Shown piece after piece: positions 23,710 to 33,570 of a stretch of 64,000 nt of DNA. This stretch comes from an uncultured Helicobacter sp. (lineage in GTDB: Bacteria > Campylobacterota > Campylobacteria > Campylobacterales > Helicobacteraceae), in assembly GCA_949287835.1 (NCBI GenBank), contig CASEHV010000013.1, positions 1 to 64,000 of the forward strand. The letters run 5' to 3'. Within the stretch, counting starts at the first letter, position 1. Every line of letters starts with the position of its first letter. A model generated the notes under the pieces. The model searched no databases and was not told where the DNA came from. It was given only the letters and a program-made list of their open reading frames with translations. A program made the translations under genes and the position numbers.

Positions 23710-24431
23710 TAGACCTTTCTGTCTCCTAGTTTATTTGTGGATTCAAGACTCCTTGCTAAATCTAGGGCATCTTTGAAATTCCCATTGGCATTAGCTTTTC
23801 TAATATTTCTATCAAAATATGAAAATGTAGTGGCCCCAAGAGAGATAGCTATCCAGTCCTGCCTCCAGCCATAATTATTCACAAAAGATTTATAGATATT
23901 TGGCGAACCAAAGATAAAAATGCTGTTTTTTTCTGCGTTTTTTACAAGGTCTTCTACCCCCTCATAATTATTTTTCTCATAGCTTTCATACACGGATATA
24001 TCGATGACATTGCAGATTCCACTAAGTAGCTTTGCAAAGTCTGTTAGCCTATCCCTTGCACACGGATACAATACTTTATTTCCCTTAAGCTCTTTGCTCC
24101 TAAATTTCTTTAGCATTTGTGCGAGTTTTCTTCCATTGCATGATATTCTTGGACAAAATAGAATCTCCCCTCCAGCCTCCATCCATTCATTTGCGGTAGC
24201 GCTACCTATTGCTATCGCCTTTTTTTGTAGAAATGAATTGGCATCACTGTTTCTCAAGATGGATTTTACCGAGTTCTTAGAAGTCAAAATAATGTATTTA
24301 GAATCAGCTAATAACTTTTCATCAACACTAAAATCAAGTAACTTGATTCCAAGTAAATTTAAAAACATCACGTTATCCAAACATTCATCAGGCAAGATAT
24401 TCTTGCTAGTAGATAATATGTAAATCATCAC
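23709..24431 (-). CDS. hemD: Uroporphyrinogen-III synthase
   Basis: HemD sequences are weakly conserved. This product has the expected two-lobed layout with IILTSKNSVKSIL, AIAIGSATANEW, VLYPCARDRLTDF and FIFGSPNIYKSF, which match the family's SxNxV, G.xTA and SP/S patterns. It closes hydroxymethylbilane to uroporphyrinogen III in haem synthesis. Length 240 is usual. The next gene downstream is the RDD protein, a pairing I cannot explain. Confidence 0.82.
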   Translation of the reverse strand: MMIYILSTSKNILPDECLDNVMFLNLLGIKLLDFSVDEKLLADSKYIILTSKNSVKSILRNSDANSFLQKKAIAIGSATANEWMEAGGEILFCPRISCNGRKLAQMLKKFRSKELKGNKVLYPCARDRLTDFAKLLSGICNVIDISVYESYEKNNYEGVEDLVKNAEKNSIFIFGSPNIYKSFVNNYGWRQDWIAISLGATTFSYFDRNIRKANANGNFKDALDLARSLESTNKLGDRKV

Positions 24432-24533
24432 TCATCTCTCTAAATGTCGTATAAAAACTGCTAATTATATCAAAACACAAGCGTATTTAACGCTTATTAG
24501 ATAGAATCATAAAAATTAAAATATAGGACTAGC

Positions 24534-25604
24534 ATGAAAAACGCAATTTTAGATTCTCTAAGGCATGTAATCTATGGGAATTTTGATAAAGATATAGTTA
24601 GCTATGGTTTTGTAACAGATATAGAAGTCAAGCGAGATTACGCACTCATAAAGCTAACCGTGCCAACTAGCAATGATGAGATAGTGGCTAAAATCCACAA
24701 TGACATTTTAGAGAAAACAAGCCATTTGGGATTAAAAATAGACATAGATATAAAGACACCAAATGTAGCCAAGAAAGAAAGTCAGCAAAGCATTCGCAAT
24801 ATCGCTCCATCAATAAAGCATTTCGTCATGGTAAGCAGCGGCAAGGGTGGCGTTGGCAAATCGACTACAAGTGTGAATCTTGCCATTTCTCTTGCTAAAA
24901 GTGGCAAAAGGGTAGGGTTGCTAGATGCAGATATTTATGGTCCAAATGTGCCTAGAATGCTTGGCATAGATTCCATGAAGCCCGAAGTTAGCGATAATAA
25001 TAAAGTAATTCCCATTGAGCAATATGGCGTAAAAATCATTAGCATAGGATTGCTATATGATAAAACTCAAAGCCTTGTGTGGCGAGGTCCCATTGTCATG
25101 AGAGCTATATCGCAGCTATTATCCGATGTAGAGTGGGGCGACCTTGATATTATGGTAATAGACATGCCACCAGGCACAGGAGATGCGCAGCTAACCATCG
25201 CCCAAAGTGTGCCAATCGGAGCGGGGATAAATGTAACAACCCCTCAAGCCGTAGCACTAGATGATAGTTACAGAGGTCTTGATATGTTTGTAAAATGTGC
25301 CATTCCAATCTTTGGAATCATAGAAAATATGAGTGGCTTTAAATGTCCAGACTGCAATAAAGTCTATGATATTTTTGGCGGAAATGGCAATAGTGCTGAA
25401 TTGGCAAAGCAGTTTAATACAGGAATCATTGCTAAGATTCCACTTGAGCCAAATGTCGTAAAGGCTAGTGATAGTGGCAAACCATTTAGCTTTTTCCAGC
25501 CAGACATTGAGGTTAGCCAAACATACATGAACATCGCCTCAAGATTAATCGACTTTTTAGAATCTAATGTAGCTGATAATAGTAGCATACAGCCTGTGCA
25601 TTAG
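24534..25604 (+). CDS. mrp: Mrp/NBP35-family Fe-S carrier ATPase
   Basis: An N-terminal MIP18-like domain (DUF59; about 1-80) is followed by a deviant Walker A SGKGGVGKST (about 102-111), LLDADIYGPNVPRMLG and a CPDC pair (about 268-271) that can hold a bridging Fe-S cluster at the dimer interface. It delivers clusters to apoproteins in the cytoplasm. Length and order of domains are standard. Confidence 0.92.
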   Translation: MKNAILDSLRHVIYGNFDKDIVSYGFVTDIEVKRDYALIKLTVPTSNDEIVAKIHNDILEKTSHLGLKIDIDIKTPNVAKKESQQSIRNIAPSIKHFVMVSSGKGGVGKSTTSVNLAISLAKSGKRVGLLDADIYGPNVPRMLGIDSMKPEVSDNNKVIPIEQYGVKIISIGLLYDKTQSLVWRGPIVMRAISQLLSDVEWGDLDIMVIDMPPGTGDAQLTIAQSVPIGAGINVTTPQAVALDDSYRGLDMFVKCAIPIFGIIENMSGFKCPDCNKVYDIFGGNGNSAELAKQFNTGIIAKIPLEPNVVKASDSGKPFSFFQPDIEVSQTYMNIASRLIDFLESNVADNSSIQPVH

Positions 25605-25605
25605 A

Positions 25606-26472
25606 CTATTTATCTGCATTTGCCCATGCTTTTATGTTTTTTATCCTCTCTATCTCGTTGTCATTCAAGAATATGATAAATGAGTATAGATTCTCTATCT
25701 CATTTTGACGTATTAAAAAGAATATTCTAAGTTTATATGACATAGCCATAGGGCTTAGAGGCTCTACTTGATAAGTAGAAAATGTGCTTCTAGTAGTATT
25801 TAGCATGATTCTACCCACCTTTCTAGCCATTTTTGTATTATACATAGTCAAGTCATAATCATGAAAATCTGAATACACGCCCAATACATGTTGATTAGCG
25901 GAATCAAGAAATGAGAAATATAGATTAGATTGCATTCTATGTAGCTTTTTTGATATGTCTTTTGCAACCTCTAGTTTTAATCCATATACTTCATCGAGAT
26001 AAAATTTTTTGATTCCATACCAACCCTCCCTCTCTATGTATTCTAAATCAAAATCACCAAAAACCGCACAACCCATATCGAATCTACGCAAATCTTTAAT
26101 ATCAAAAATCACCTTACTTGTATGAGATGAGCCTGCTTTATAAAACATCTGTTTTAGATTCTGTATGAAATTATGCTCATATCTAAACTCAAACTCCACT
26201 ACATAAGGCTTAAATGCAATGCTATACTCATTCTTATATCCCTTTTGTATATTTACATGTAGCCCACTTTCATGATACCTTTTTCTAATAGGAGTCTCCT
26301 CTAGCGGCATGAAACTCTTAATCTCTACATGGTAAGCACTGCCAGACATAAGAGGCTGCATAAAAAACTTCTCAAAATCTGGCATAAAGTCATATTCATC
26401 TTCTATATGCTTTACATCGCCTACCCCTGCCTCATTAGGACTCCCAGAAAGTGAATGATTAGATATTGCCAT
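25606..26472 (-). CDS. Conserved-looking hypothetical protein, 288 aa
   Basis: The product is soluble, mixed alpha/beta, rich in aromatic residues, without signal peptide, membrane helix or a motif I recognise. Its middle contains long beta-rich stretches (VNIQKGYKNEYSIAFKPYVV, HTSKVIFDIKDLRRFD), the end is helical. It is convergent with mrp (one-base gap) and lies 54 bases behind the nitrilase-like gene on the same strand. Length and codon use are like those of its neighbours, so it is a real gene of unknown role. Confidence 0.75.
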   Translation of the reverse strand: MAISNHSLSGSPNEAGVGDVKHIEDEYDFMPDFEKFFMQPLMSGSAYHVEIKSFMPLEETPIRKRYHESGLHVNIQKGYKNEYSIAFKPYVVEFEFRYEHNFIQNLKQMFYKAGSSHTSKVIFDIKDLRRFDMGCAVFGDFDLEYIEREGWYGIKKFYLDEVYGLKLEVAKDISKKLHRMQSNLYFSFLDSANQHVLGVYSDFHDYDLTMYNTKMARKVGRIMLNTTRSTFSTYQVEPLSPMAMSYKLRIFFLIRQNEIENLYSFIIFLNDNEIERIKNIKAWANADK

Positions 26473-26526
26473 AGTTTCTCCATTATGTTTTAATATGAAA
26501 ATTTGAAAAGCAAAATTCTTACCAAA

Positions 26527-27318
26527 TTATAATCTAAATCCCCATTCCTCTTTTAACTTATCTAAATCATCTTTTCTAATCTCAACGCAGAGCATACTTT
26601 CCTTAGAATCCAACTCATCTATGCAGTCTTGACCCAAAAAGACAAAGCTTTTACCATAGAAATCCCACTCATATCCATCGGCAGCGATATGTTTTCCGAT
26701 TCTATTTGCCCTAAATACATAGCATGAATTAGTAAAGGCATGGGTGGAAAATAAATTGCGCCATCGTATATGAGATGAAAAAGTACTAGCACTAGAGGCT
26801 AGAATCACATCTACATCTGCCTTTTTAAACTCTGTCCAAAATTCATCAAAATGTGCCTCAAATCCAAATAAAACTCCAAATCTAATATTATTTGCGATAA
26901 AAGTAAGTGGCAGTTTTATAAGCTTAGATACATCATTTGAGAAAAACTCAGCTTCATTCCAGTGTGTGAAATTAATTAGTCTTTGTTGTTGATAGCTATG
27001 AAGTTTTCCCTGCGTTATGACTGCCATGTTTTTATAGTAGCTTTTATTTTTACATTGAATAAATGGTGCTACTATCGTGTGTTTATAATCCTTAGAAATT
27101 GCCTTTAATATTTCTAGGTTTTCTTTGGAATCTTTGCTTATATTTGCGATGCTATTAGCATTTCCTATGAAATCATTGATTACATATTCCCCCAAAAGTA
27201 TAATGCTACCATCTTGTAGAGACTTTAGATAAGTGTTGATTCTATCCATGTCTTTTAGATTTGTTAGCTGAAATATACATACTTGATTATTAAAATCTTT
27301 GATTATTAGCTCTCTCAC
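26527..27318 (-). CDS. Nitrilase-superfamily protein with incomplete catalytic triad
   Basis: The alpha-beta-beta-alpha fold of carbon-nitrogen hydrolases is visible: LLGEYV with Glu44, YQQQRLINF at 109-117 and IRFGVLFGFEAHFDEFW (145-161). Glu is kept, but the Lys of the usual YxK motif is Gln111 and the nucleophilic Cys before the aromatic-acidic pair is Gly152. It is therefore probably not an amidase or nitrilase, although it clearly descends from them. It sits three bases behind mtnN and is likely coexpressed with it. Confidence 0.72.
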   Translation of the reverse strand: MRELIIKDFNNQVCIFQLTNLKDMDRINTYLKSLQDGSIILLGEYVINDFIGNANSIANISKDSKENLEILKAISKDYKHTIVAPFIQCKNKSYYKNMAVITQGKLHSYQQQRLINFTHWNEAEFFSNDVSKLIKLPLTFIANNIRFGVLFGFEAHFDEFWTEFKKADVDVILASSASTFSSHIRWRNLFSTHAFTNSCYVFRANRIGKHIAADGYEWDFYGKSFVFLGQDCIDELDSKESMLCVEIRKDDLDKLKEEWGFRL

Positions 27319-27321
27319 TAT

Positions 27322-28014
27322 TTATCCAATCATTTTTTCTACAAGATTTTTTACAAAATTTGCCGAAATTTTGGCACTTGATTCTAAAAATTCATCAAAG
27401 CTTATATGTGCTTCTCCATCTGCATTATCACTTATACTCCTAAAAATGCAGTATGGAATCTTAAAATTATCACACACACATGCCACACTAGCGCCCTCCA
27501 TCTCTACGGCTATGGCGCCAAACTCCTTTGCTATGAAATCCTTTATTTTCTTATCTGCGATAAAGGAATCGCCACTTGCTATAATGCCCTCCAAAATATT
27601 GATATTCATATCTTTTGCTACTTCCCTTGCAAGAGAGCATAATTTCCTATCGCTTTCATAGAATAATTTACCCTCAGGGATAAATCCTGGTGGATGTCCA
27701 AAGGCACTAATATCTACATCATGTTGGCATAGCTTTGTGGCAAGGAGTAAATCCCCTACATTTAGGCTAGAGCTAATCCCCCCAGCCACGCCGCTAAAAA
27801 TAATGCTTTCACATTCAAATTTAGTAATCATGCTAGTAGCACTAATTGCAGAATGAACCTTGCCTATTTTGCTATATGCTATAAATATTTGGGAATCTTT
27901 ATATGATATTTTATAGTAAGTATTATTTCCAAATTCTATACTTTCATATTTGCCATACATGTCTAGTAGAGGCACAATCTCCTCTCTCATTGCTCCGATG
28001 ATGCCTATGTTCAT
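27322..28014 (-). CDS. mtnN: 5'-methylthioadenosine/S-adenosylhomocysteine nucleosidase (aminofutalosine nucleosidase)
   Basis: The product opens with IGIIGAMREEI, has FSGVAGGISSSLNVGD, ASGDSFI and VEMEGASVA, with the catalytic Asp in SDNADG. In Helicobacter this enzyme also hydrolyses 6-amino-6-deoxyfutalosine in menaquinone synthesis, so it serves both methionine salvage and respiration. Length 230 is typical. It is divergent from dnaB. Confidence 0.92.
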   Translation of the reverse strand: MNIGIIGAMREEIVPLLDMYGKYESIEFGNNTYYKISYKDSQIFIAYSKIGKVHSAISATSMITKFECESIIFSGVAGGISSSLNVGDLLLATKLCQHDVDISAFGHPPGFIPEGKLFYESDRKLCSLAREVAKDMNINILEGIIASGDSFIADKKIKDFIAKEFGAIAVEMEGASVACVCDNFKIPYCIFRSISDNADGEAHISFDEFLESSAKISANFVKNLVEKMIG

Positions 28015-28045
28015 ACATATCCTTTTAACTTTGCAAATGTTATTC

Positions 28046-28051
28046 TATAAT
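28046..28051 (+). promoter_or_regulatory. -10 element of dnaB
   Basis: TATAAT lies 36 bases before the dnaB ATG, followed by AT-rich DNA. No clear -35 is seen, as is usual in Helicobacter. Confidence 0.5.
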
Positions 28052-28086
28052 AATAATTTGGATTTTTATCTCTATAAGGCAAACGC

Positions 28087-29535
28087 ATGCAGGACCAACG
28101 GCTATTAAATGAATTTGAGAGGGCGATACTATCAGAGATTTTGCTAAACCCTCTTACTTATGATGAGATATGTGATGATATAAATGCAAGTGATTTTTCA
28201 TTTGAGTTACATGCACACATGTTTAGAGCCTTTGGTGCATTAAAGTTAAAAAATCTTTCCATAACGTCAGAGCTAGTATGTGAGGAAATGCAAAAAAGTC
28301 TGCCAAAAGTAACCATAGATGACATCACCCTTATTCAACGAAGTTTGCCCATAGGTAAAGTAGATGATTACATAAGGCAGGTAAAAGAGCATTCCATAAA
28401 GCAAAAGCTAATCATGCTATCCAACCACATCCGTGAGCAATCCATACGCGATGAGGTATATGCCGCACAGATATTAAGCGAAGCAGAGAAAAAAATCTAT
28501 GAACTAGGTATGAATACCTATCAAGAGGATTTCAAGACCCTAGATATAGTAGCACAAAGCACAATGCAACTCATCATTGATAATAAAAGAAAAATGGGGG
28601 CAGTAAAGGGCATTGACACTGGCTTTAGAGAATTAAACATCGCTACCACAGGATTTAATGCTGGTGAGTTAGTCATTATAGGTGCGCGTCCTTCTATGGG
28701 AAAAACTGCTCTTATCTTAAGCATGGCATTAAAGGCGATTAGCGCTGAGAAGGGGGTAGCATTTTTCTCCCTTGAGATGCCAAGTGAGCAAATCATGCTG
28801 CGAATGATTTCTGCTAGGAGTAGAATCCCTCTGCAAGTTTTGCGTTCTGGGGATATGAGTGATAAAGAGATAGAGAATCTGCAAATGGCTATGAATGACA
28901 TAGTGGAGCATAAGAATTTTTATATCGATGATAATCCGCATTTAACATTAAACGGACTTCGAAGTAAGCTAAGAAAGCTAAAAAATAAAGATAGTAGCAT
29001 TAGCATTGTTTTTATCGATTATTTGCAGTTAATGAGTGAGGTAAAGGGCATGAGGGAGAGTGCTAGGCATGAGATAGTTTCAGAGATTAGCAGAGGACTA
29101 AAGCTTTTAGCAAGGGAGCTAGATATGCCAATCATCGCACTCTCACAGCTAAATCGTTCGCTAGATAGTCGTGATGATAAGCGACCCATACTATCAGACT
29201 TGCGAGAGAGCGGGGCAATAGAGCAGGACGCCGATATTATTTTATTCCTCTATCGTGATGAGGTTTATAAAGAGAGGGAATCTAAGCAAAGGATAGCAAG
29301 GGCTAGGAGTGCGAAAAATCGCGGGGACAATAATCAAGAGATAGAGGAGCCATATAAAGCCCCGCCAAAAGAGGAAGCCGAGCTAATCATAGCTAAGAAT
29401 CGAAATGGCGAGACAAAGACGGTAAATGTGTATTTCAGCAAAAGATATACACTCTTTGAGGACAAAGACGAGGATAAAGATATGGCACGTGCCGAGAGTG
29501 TGCGATATGATGATGGTGCAATGCCTAATTTTTAA
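28087..29535 (+). CDS. dnaB: Replicative DNA helicase
   Basis: The product has the N-terminal helical domain (about 1-150), the Walker A motif GARPSMGKTAL (about 199-209), FSLEMPSEQI, FIDYLQLM (Walker B) and ALSQLNRSLDSRDDKRP with the arginine finger region. This is the hexameric helicase that opens the replication fork. Length 482 is close to H. pylori DnaB. No intein or insertion is present. Confidence 0.95.
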   Translation: MQDQRLLNEFERAILSEILLNPLTYDEICDDINASDFSFELHAHMFRAFGALKLKNLSITSELVCEEMQKSLPKVTIDDITLIQRSLPIGKVDDYIRQVKEHSIKQKLIMLSNHIREQSIRDEVYAAQILSEAEKKIYELGMNTYQEDFKTLDIVAQSTMQLIIDNKRKMGAVKGIDTGFRELNIATTGFNAGELVIIGARPSMGKTALILSMALKAISAEKGVAFFSLEMPSEQIMLRMISARSRIPLQVLRSGDMSDKEIENLQMAMNDIVEHKNFYIDDNPHLTLNGLRSKLRKLKNKDSSISIVFIDYLQLMSEVKGMRESARHEIVSEISRGLKLLARELDMPIIALSQLNRSLDSRDDKRPILSDLRESGAIEQDADIILFLYRDEVYKERESKQRIARARSAKNRGDNNQEIEEPYKAPPKEEAELIIAKNRNGETKTVNVYFSKRYTLFEDKDEDKDMARAESVRYDDGAMPNF

Positions 29536-29560
29536 GTATAGTTTTTAAACATAAGGAGCG

Positions 29561-30889
29561 ATGATGCTATCAGTTGTGATTCTAGCCGCAGGTATGGGGA
29601 GCAGAATGAAATCTAACATTCCTAAAGTTTTGCATCAGATATGTGATAAGAGCATGTTAGAGCATATTATAGATTCAGCACTTCTATTTAGCGATGATAT
29701 AAATATCGTGCTATATCATGGCAGAGATGAGATTATAGAATATATAGAGAAAAACTATGATGATTCTATCCTTGATAAAATAACATTTCACACCCAGCAC
29801 TATGAGCTATATCCGGGCACAGGCGGGGCATTAATGGATAGAGATAAGAATCTTATTTCTCTAAAGGGGGATAAAATCTTAATCCTAAATGGCGATACCC
29901 CTCTTTTCTCATCATCTAGTATGGAGACACTCATTAATGCAACCTCTAGCATTGCAGTAGCTGGCTTTGTAGCGAAAAATCCTAGTGGCTATGGGAGACT
30001 TATAGTAAAGGAGAAAAGTAGCAATATTTGCACTATAAATAATATAGTAGAGGAGAAAGACTGCAGTGAAGAGCAAAAAAGCATAGCAGAGGTAAATGGT
30101 GGAATCTACTGCATACAAAGGCATATTTTAGAGGAGAATCTAGGCAAACTTAGCAATGATAATGCACAAGGTGAGTATTATCTACCAGATATTATAAGAA
30201 TGTGTGGCAAGCAGGATACAATAGCATGTATGTATGATGAAGATGAGCTAATGGGGGTAAACACAAAGTTACATCTAGCAAAGGCAGAATTTATCATGCT
30301 AGAGCGATTGCGAAATAAGGCTATGGAGAATGGTGTCATTATGCAGATTCCAGAGAGCATTTACATTAGCGCTAGGGCAAAGTTAGTAGGTGAGTGCAAA
30401 CTAGAATCTGGCGTTAGAATCTTGGGGAAAAGCATAATAGAATCTAGCCATATAAAAGCAAATACGACCATAAGCGATAGTATCATAAATCATAGCGACA
30501 TAGGACCAAATGCTCATATACGACCAAAATGTGCCATATCACACTCTCATATCGGGAATTTCGTGGAATGCAAGAGCGCGAATCTACTTAACATAAAGGC
30601 AGGGCATCTAAGCTATCTTGGCGACTGCGAGATTGGCAGTGGCACTAATGTAGGTGCAGGTGTGATTACCTGCAACTATGATGGCAAAACAAAGCACAAA
30701 ACACGCATTGGTAAAAATGTCTTCATAGGAAGCGATACGCAAATTATCGCACCAGCAATCATAGAGGATAATAGCATTATCGCCGCAGGTAGCACTATTA
30801 CCTCACGCGTAGAGAGTGGCAGCCTTGCTATCTCACGCATAAAGCAGGTAAATATAAAAGGCTGGTTTTATAAGTTTTTTGGGAAATAA
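29561..30889 (+). CDS. glmU: Bifunctional UDP-N-acetylglucosamine pyrophosphorylase/glucosamine-1-phosphate acetyltransferase
   Basis: The N-terminal pyrophosphorylase has LAAGMGSRMKS and LNGDTPLF; the C-terminal left-handed beta-helix has GHLSYLGDCEIG, NVGAGVITCNYDG and GSDTQIIAPA. The two domains make UDP-GlcNAc for peptidoglycan and lipopolysaccharide. AAGGAG stands five bases before the first of two adjacent ATG codons, so the first is used here. It follows dnaB by 25 bases. Confidence 0.95.
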   Translation: MMLSVVILAAGMGSRMKSNIPKVLHQICDKSMLEHIIDSALLFSDDINIVLYHGRDEIIEYIEKNYDDSILDKITFHTQHYELYPGTGGALMDRDKNLISLKGDKILILNGDTPLFSSSSMETLINATSSIAVAGFVAKNPSGYGRLIVKEKSSNICTINNIVEEKDCSEEQKSIAEVNGGIYCIQRHILEENLGKLSNDNAQGEYYLPDIIRMCGKQDTIACMYDEDELMGVNTKLHLAKAEFIMLERLRNKAMENGVIMQIPESIYISARAKLVGECKLESGVRILGKSIIESSHIKANTTISDSIINHSDIGPNAHIRPKCAISHSHIGNFVECKSANLLNIKAGHLSYLGDCEIGSGTNVGAGVITCNYDGKTKHKTRIGKNVFIGSDTQIIAPAIIEDNSIIAAGSTITSRVESGSLAISRIKQVNIKGWFYKFFGK

Positions 30890-30902
30890 GCGAGGATAAG
30901 GA

Positions 30903-30942
30903 ATGGTAATTTTTGGTTTTGGTTACCATCGCAATTATTTTT
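30903..30942 (+). terminator. Possible terminator of glmU
   Basis: ATGGTAA (30903-30909) and TTACCAT (30923-30929) form a seven-base-pair stem between the convergent glmU and ftsY genes. A T-rich run follows eight bases later, so the fit to a factor-independent terminator is only partial. Confidence 0.4.
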
Positions 30943-30956
30943 TCATTAAGCAACAT

Positions 30957-31829
30957 CTATTCAAATATAGAATCCACCATTCCATTGACATAATCATCTT
31001 GATTAAAATCAATGAGGTCTCCCTCTCTCTCGCCTACCCCAAGATATGCGATTGGGATTCTAAGCTCATGTATAATACTCATAATTGCACCTCCTTTGCT
31101 AGTGCCATCCATTTTTGATACCACGACTCCATCTAGTCCGATATTCTCACTAAAGATTCTAGCTTGATTGATAGCGGCACTGCCCTGTGTGCCATCTAGC
31201 ACGAGGATTTTATGGAAATCCTCACTGCCTAGTGCCTTAGCGCATGTGCGACATATCTTATCTAGCTCTTTTGTGAGATTAGTCGCATTTGGCATTCTTC
31301 CAGCGGTATCAATGATAGCATATTCTATGCCCCTAGACTTTGCCGCGCTAATAGTATCAAAGGCAACGCTAGAGGGGTCATGTGCATATTGTGATAGCAC
31401 AATCTCGCTTCCTATTCTCTTTGACCACATAGATAACTGCTCGATGGCTGCGGCGCGAAATGTATCTCCAGCGCCTAGAATCACTCTCTTGCCGTTATCT
31501 CTAAATCTTTTAGCAAGCTTTCCTATGGTAGTCGTTTTCCCTGCACCATTGACGCCAAACATCAAATACACAATAGGGTTTGCCTCTATCTCTTTGAATG
31601 CAACTCTATCATAATAACTCTCAGTGCGAAAGAATCTATCAATAGCCACTCTAAGCTCATCTCTGCTAATGCTACTACTTAGATTCTCAAACATCTTTTC
31701 GATAATATCATAGCTAACATCACATTCGATTAGAATATCCTCTAGTCTGTCTTTGTCTATCTTTGTCTGCTTTGTGCTACCTAGAAGTTTTGCTATATTT
31801 TCTTTTGTCTTTTTTAGGAATGAAAACAT
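30957..31829 (-). CDS. ftsY: Signal recognition particle receptor
   Basis: The NG domain is complete: GVNGAGKTTTIGKLAKRF (P-loop), DTFRAAAIEQL, DTAGRMPNATNL and SKMDGTSKGG. The long acidic N-terminal A domain of E. coli FtsY is absent, as is usual in Helicobacter. It docks ribosome-SRP complexes to the Sec channel. The start is two bases behind the thioredoxin-like lipoprotein gene. Confidence 0.94.
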   Translation of the reverse strand: MFSFLKKTKENIAKLLGSTKQTKIDKDRLEDILIECDVSYDIIEKMFENLSSSISRDELRVAIDRFFRTESYYDRVAFKEIEANPIVYLMFGVNGAGKTTTIGKLAKRFRDNGKRVILGAGDTFRAAAIEQLSMWSKRIGSEIVLSQYAHDPSSVAFDTISAAKSRGIEYAIIDTAGRMPNATNLTKELDKICRTCAKALGSEDFHKILVLDGTQGSAAINQARIFSENIGLDGVVVSKMDGTSKGGAIMSIIHELRIPIAYLGVGEREGDLIDFNQDDYVNGMVDSIFE

Positions 31830-31831
31830 CT

Positions 31832-32389
31832 CTAACCCTTAAGATTAAACTCATTAATATCAATCTCTAAAATCTCCTCTATCACAGCACCCTCATAGCT
31901 TCGCAAAATAGTGCCACTACTATCTAGCAGTAATAATAGCGGCTCATCATAGTCGCGTATCTCTATATTTAAACTTCGCTTTATAGAATCAAGCATAAAA
32001 GATAGTGCGTTATCCATGCCTACAAGCTCCGTTATTTTTGCATTTTTTGGTATTAAAAAATTCTTTTTTAATGGAATCTCATCTCGCAAAATTAGGGCAG
32101 AGACATTGTCTAGTCTGCTCGTTAGATTTGCTATGTGTGGGAGTATATCATTACACATATTGCAGTCTTTTGAGAAAATAGCTATGATAGTCATGCCTTT
32201 TAATGCAGGAGTAGATTCTAGCTTTACTACACCATCATCTTTTATCTCAAAGGTATAGGTCTGCTTGGCATTATCGCTAAATGTGATTTGCTCTTTTTTC
32301 TCTACCTGTGTGCTACTCTCATTTTTATCATCACTGCAGCCAATAATAAGCATACAAAGCATGAGGGTATATATAATCAATCTCATCAA
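31832..32389 (-). CDS. Thioredoxin-like lipoprotein
   Basis: The signal peptide ends in a lipobox (MLIIGCS, Cys18), so the protein is anchored in a membrane facing the periplasm. A thioredoxin-like fold follows with CNMC (in SKDCNMCNDI) as redox pair and a late LLLLLDSSG strand. The usual cis-Pro is not obvious. A role in periplasmic disulfide or cytochrome c maturation chemistry is possible. It lies between metB and ftsY on one strand with gaps of a few bases. Confidence 0.75.
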   Translation of the reverse strand: MMRLIIYTLMLCMLIIGCSDDKNESSTQVEKKEQITFSDNAKQTYTFEIKDDGVVKLESTPALKGMTIIAIFSKDCNMCNDILPHIANLTSRLDNVSALILRDEIPLKKNFLIPKNAKITELVGMDNALSFMLDSIKRSLNIEIRDYDEPLLLLLDSSGTILRSYEGAVIEEILEIDINEFNLKG

Positions 32390-32394
32390 TTATC

Positions 32395-33570
32395 CTAAAA
32401 CGCATTTAGCGCATTATCTAATGCCTTCTTTAAATCCTCTGCGTCCTCTATGCCTATGCTTAGTCTAAGTAGATTCTTAGTAATATTCATTTTCTCTTTT
32501 ACCTCAAGCGGCACACTACCATGACTCATAAAATAAGGCGCTCCATACAAGCTCTCAACGCCGCCTAAACTCTCTGCTAGGGTAAAAATATCAAGGCTTT
32601 TAGAAAAGACTTTCATCTGCTCATAATCTGCTTTTAGATAGACTGCTACCACGCCGCCAAAGCCATTTTTCATCTGTCTTTTGGCTAGGTCATGCTGTGG
32701 GAAAGACTTTAGCCCTGGATATAGCACTTTGCTTACCTTTTTGTGATTTTCTAAAAATTCCGCCACTTCCATAGCATTATCGCAGTGCCTTTGCATTCGC
32801 AATGCTAGGGTTTTAACCCCCCTTGCATTGAGATAGGAATCCATAGGCGATAGCACCATGCCCGTGCTATTACTTACAAATCTTAGCTTCTCTTGCAAAG
32901 AATCATCATTAAGGCATACCGCTCCAGAGATACTATCGCTGTGTCCATTAATATATTTTGTCATGCTATGCACCACTATATCTATGCCTAGCTCTAGGGG
33001 TCTTTGGATATATGGCGTAGCAAAAGTATTATCCACAACGCTTAAGATTCCCTTGCTCTTAGCAAAGGCAGCGATAGCCTCTATGTCGCATAGTGTCAAG
33101 AATGGATTGGTAGGTGTCTCTGTCCATATCATTTTCACACTTTTATCATAATGCTTTTCTAAATTGCTTAAATCTCTTAAATCTATAAAATGAGTTTTGA
33201 TTCTAAAGCTCTCAAACACACCGCTTAGAAGTCGCCTCGTGCCGCCATATATGTCATCAAAGCAAAGTATGCTATCCCCAGACTTTAGAAAGCTAAGAAT
33301 CGCTGCCACCTGTGCTGCCTGTCCGCTTGAGTAGCATATAGCATGTTTTGCATTCTCTAGTGATGCTATTTTGCTCTCCATTACTTCACGTGTGGGATTA
33401 GACAGCCTTGAGTATCCATGCCCTAGTATTGTCTCCTCATAGTTTGGCTTGGCGAATGTGCTGCTAAAATGAATGGGCACTACGACATCACTTGTTGTAT
33501 TTCCGCTTAGATTCGGATTCTCACTTACATGCACCGCTCTTGTAGTAAAATTCTTATATTCATGCTTCAT
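32395..33570 (-). CDS. metB: Cystathionine gamma-synthase/lyase family PLP enzyme
   Basis: The product carries YSSGQAAQVAAIL, SVVDNTFATPYIQRPLELG and the PLP-lysine motif VHSMTKYINGHSD, followed by NSTGMVLSP and SLGGVESL near the C-terminus. It belongs to the Cys/Met metabolism PLP family; which of the synthase or lyase reactions it prefers cannot be read from the sequence. Its 5' end overlaps the 3' end of the TrpA-like gene by 11 bases, so the two are cotranscribed. Confidence 0.88.
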   Translation of the reverse strand: MKHEYKNFTTRAVHVSENPNLSGNTTSDVVVPIHFSSTFAKPNYEETILGHGYSRLSNPTREVMESKIASLENAKHAICYSSGQAAQVAAILSFLKSGDSILCFDDIYGGTRRLLSGVFESFRIKTHFIDLRDLSNLEKHYDKSVKMIWTETPTNPFLTLCDIEAIAAFAKSKGILSVVDNTFATPYIQRPLELGIDIVVHSMTKYINGHSDSISGAVCLNDDSLQEKLRFVSNSTGMVLSPMDSYLNARGVKTLALRMQRHCDNAMEVAEFLENHKKVSKVLYPGLKSFPQHDLAKRQMKNGFGGVVAVYLKADYEQMKVFSKSLDIFTLAESLGGVESLYGAPYFMSHGSVPLEVKEKMNITKNLLRLSIGIEDAEDLKKALDNALNAF

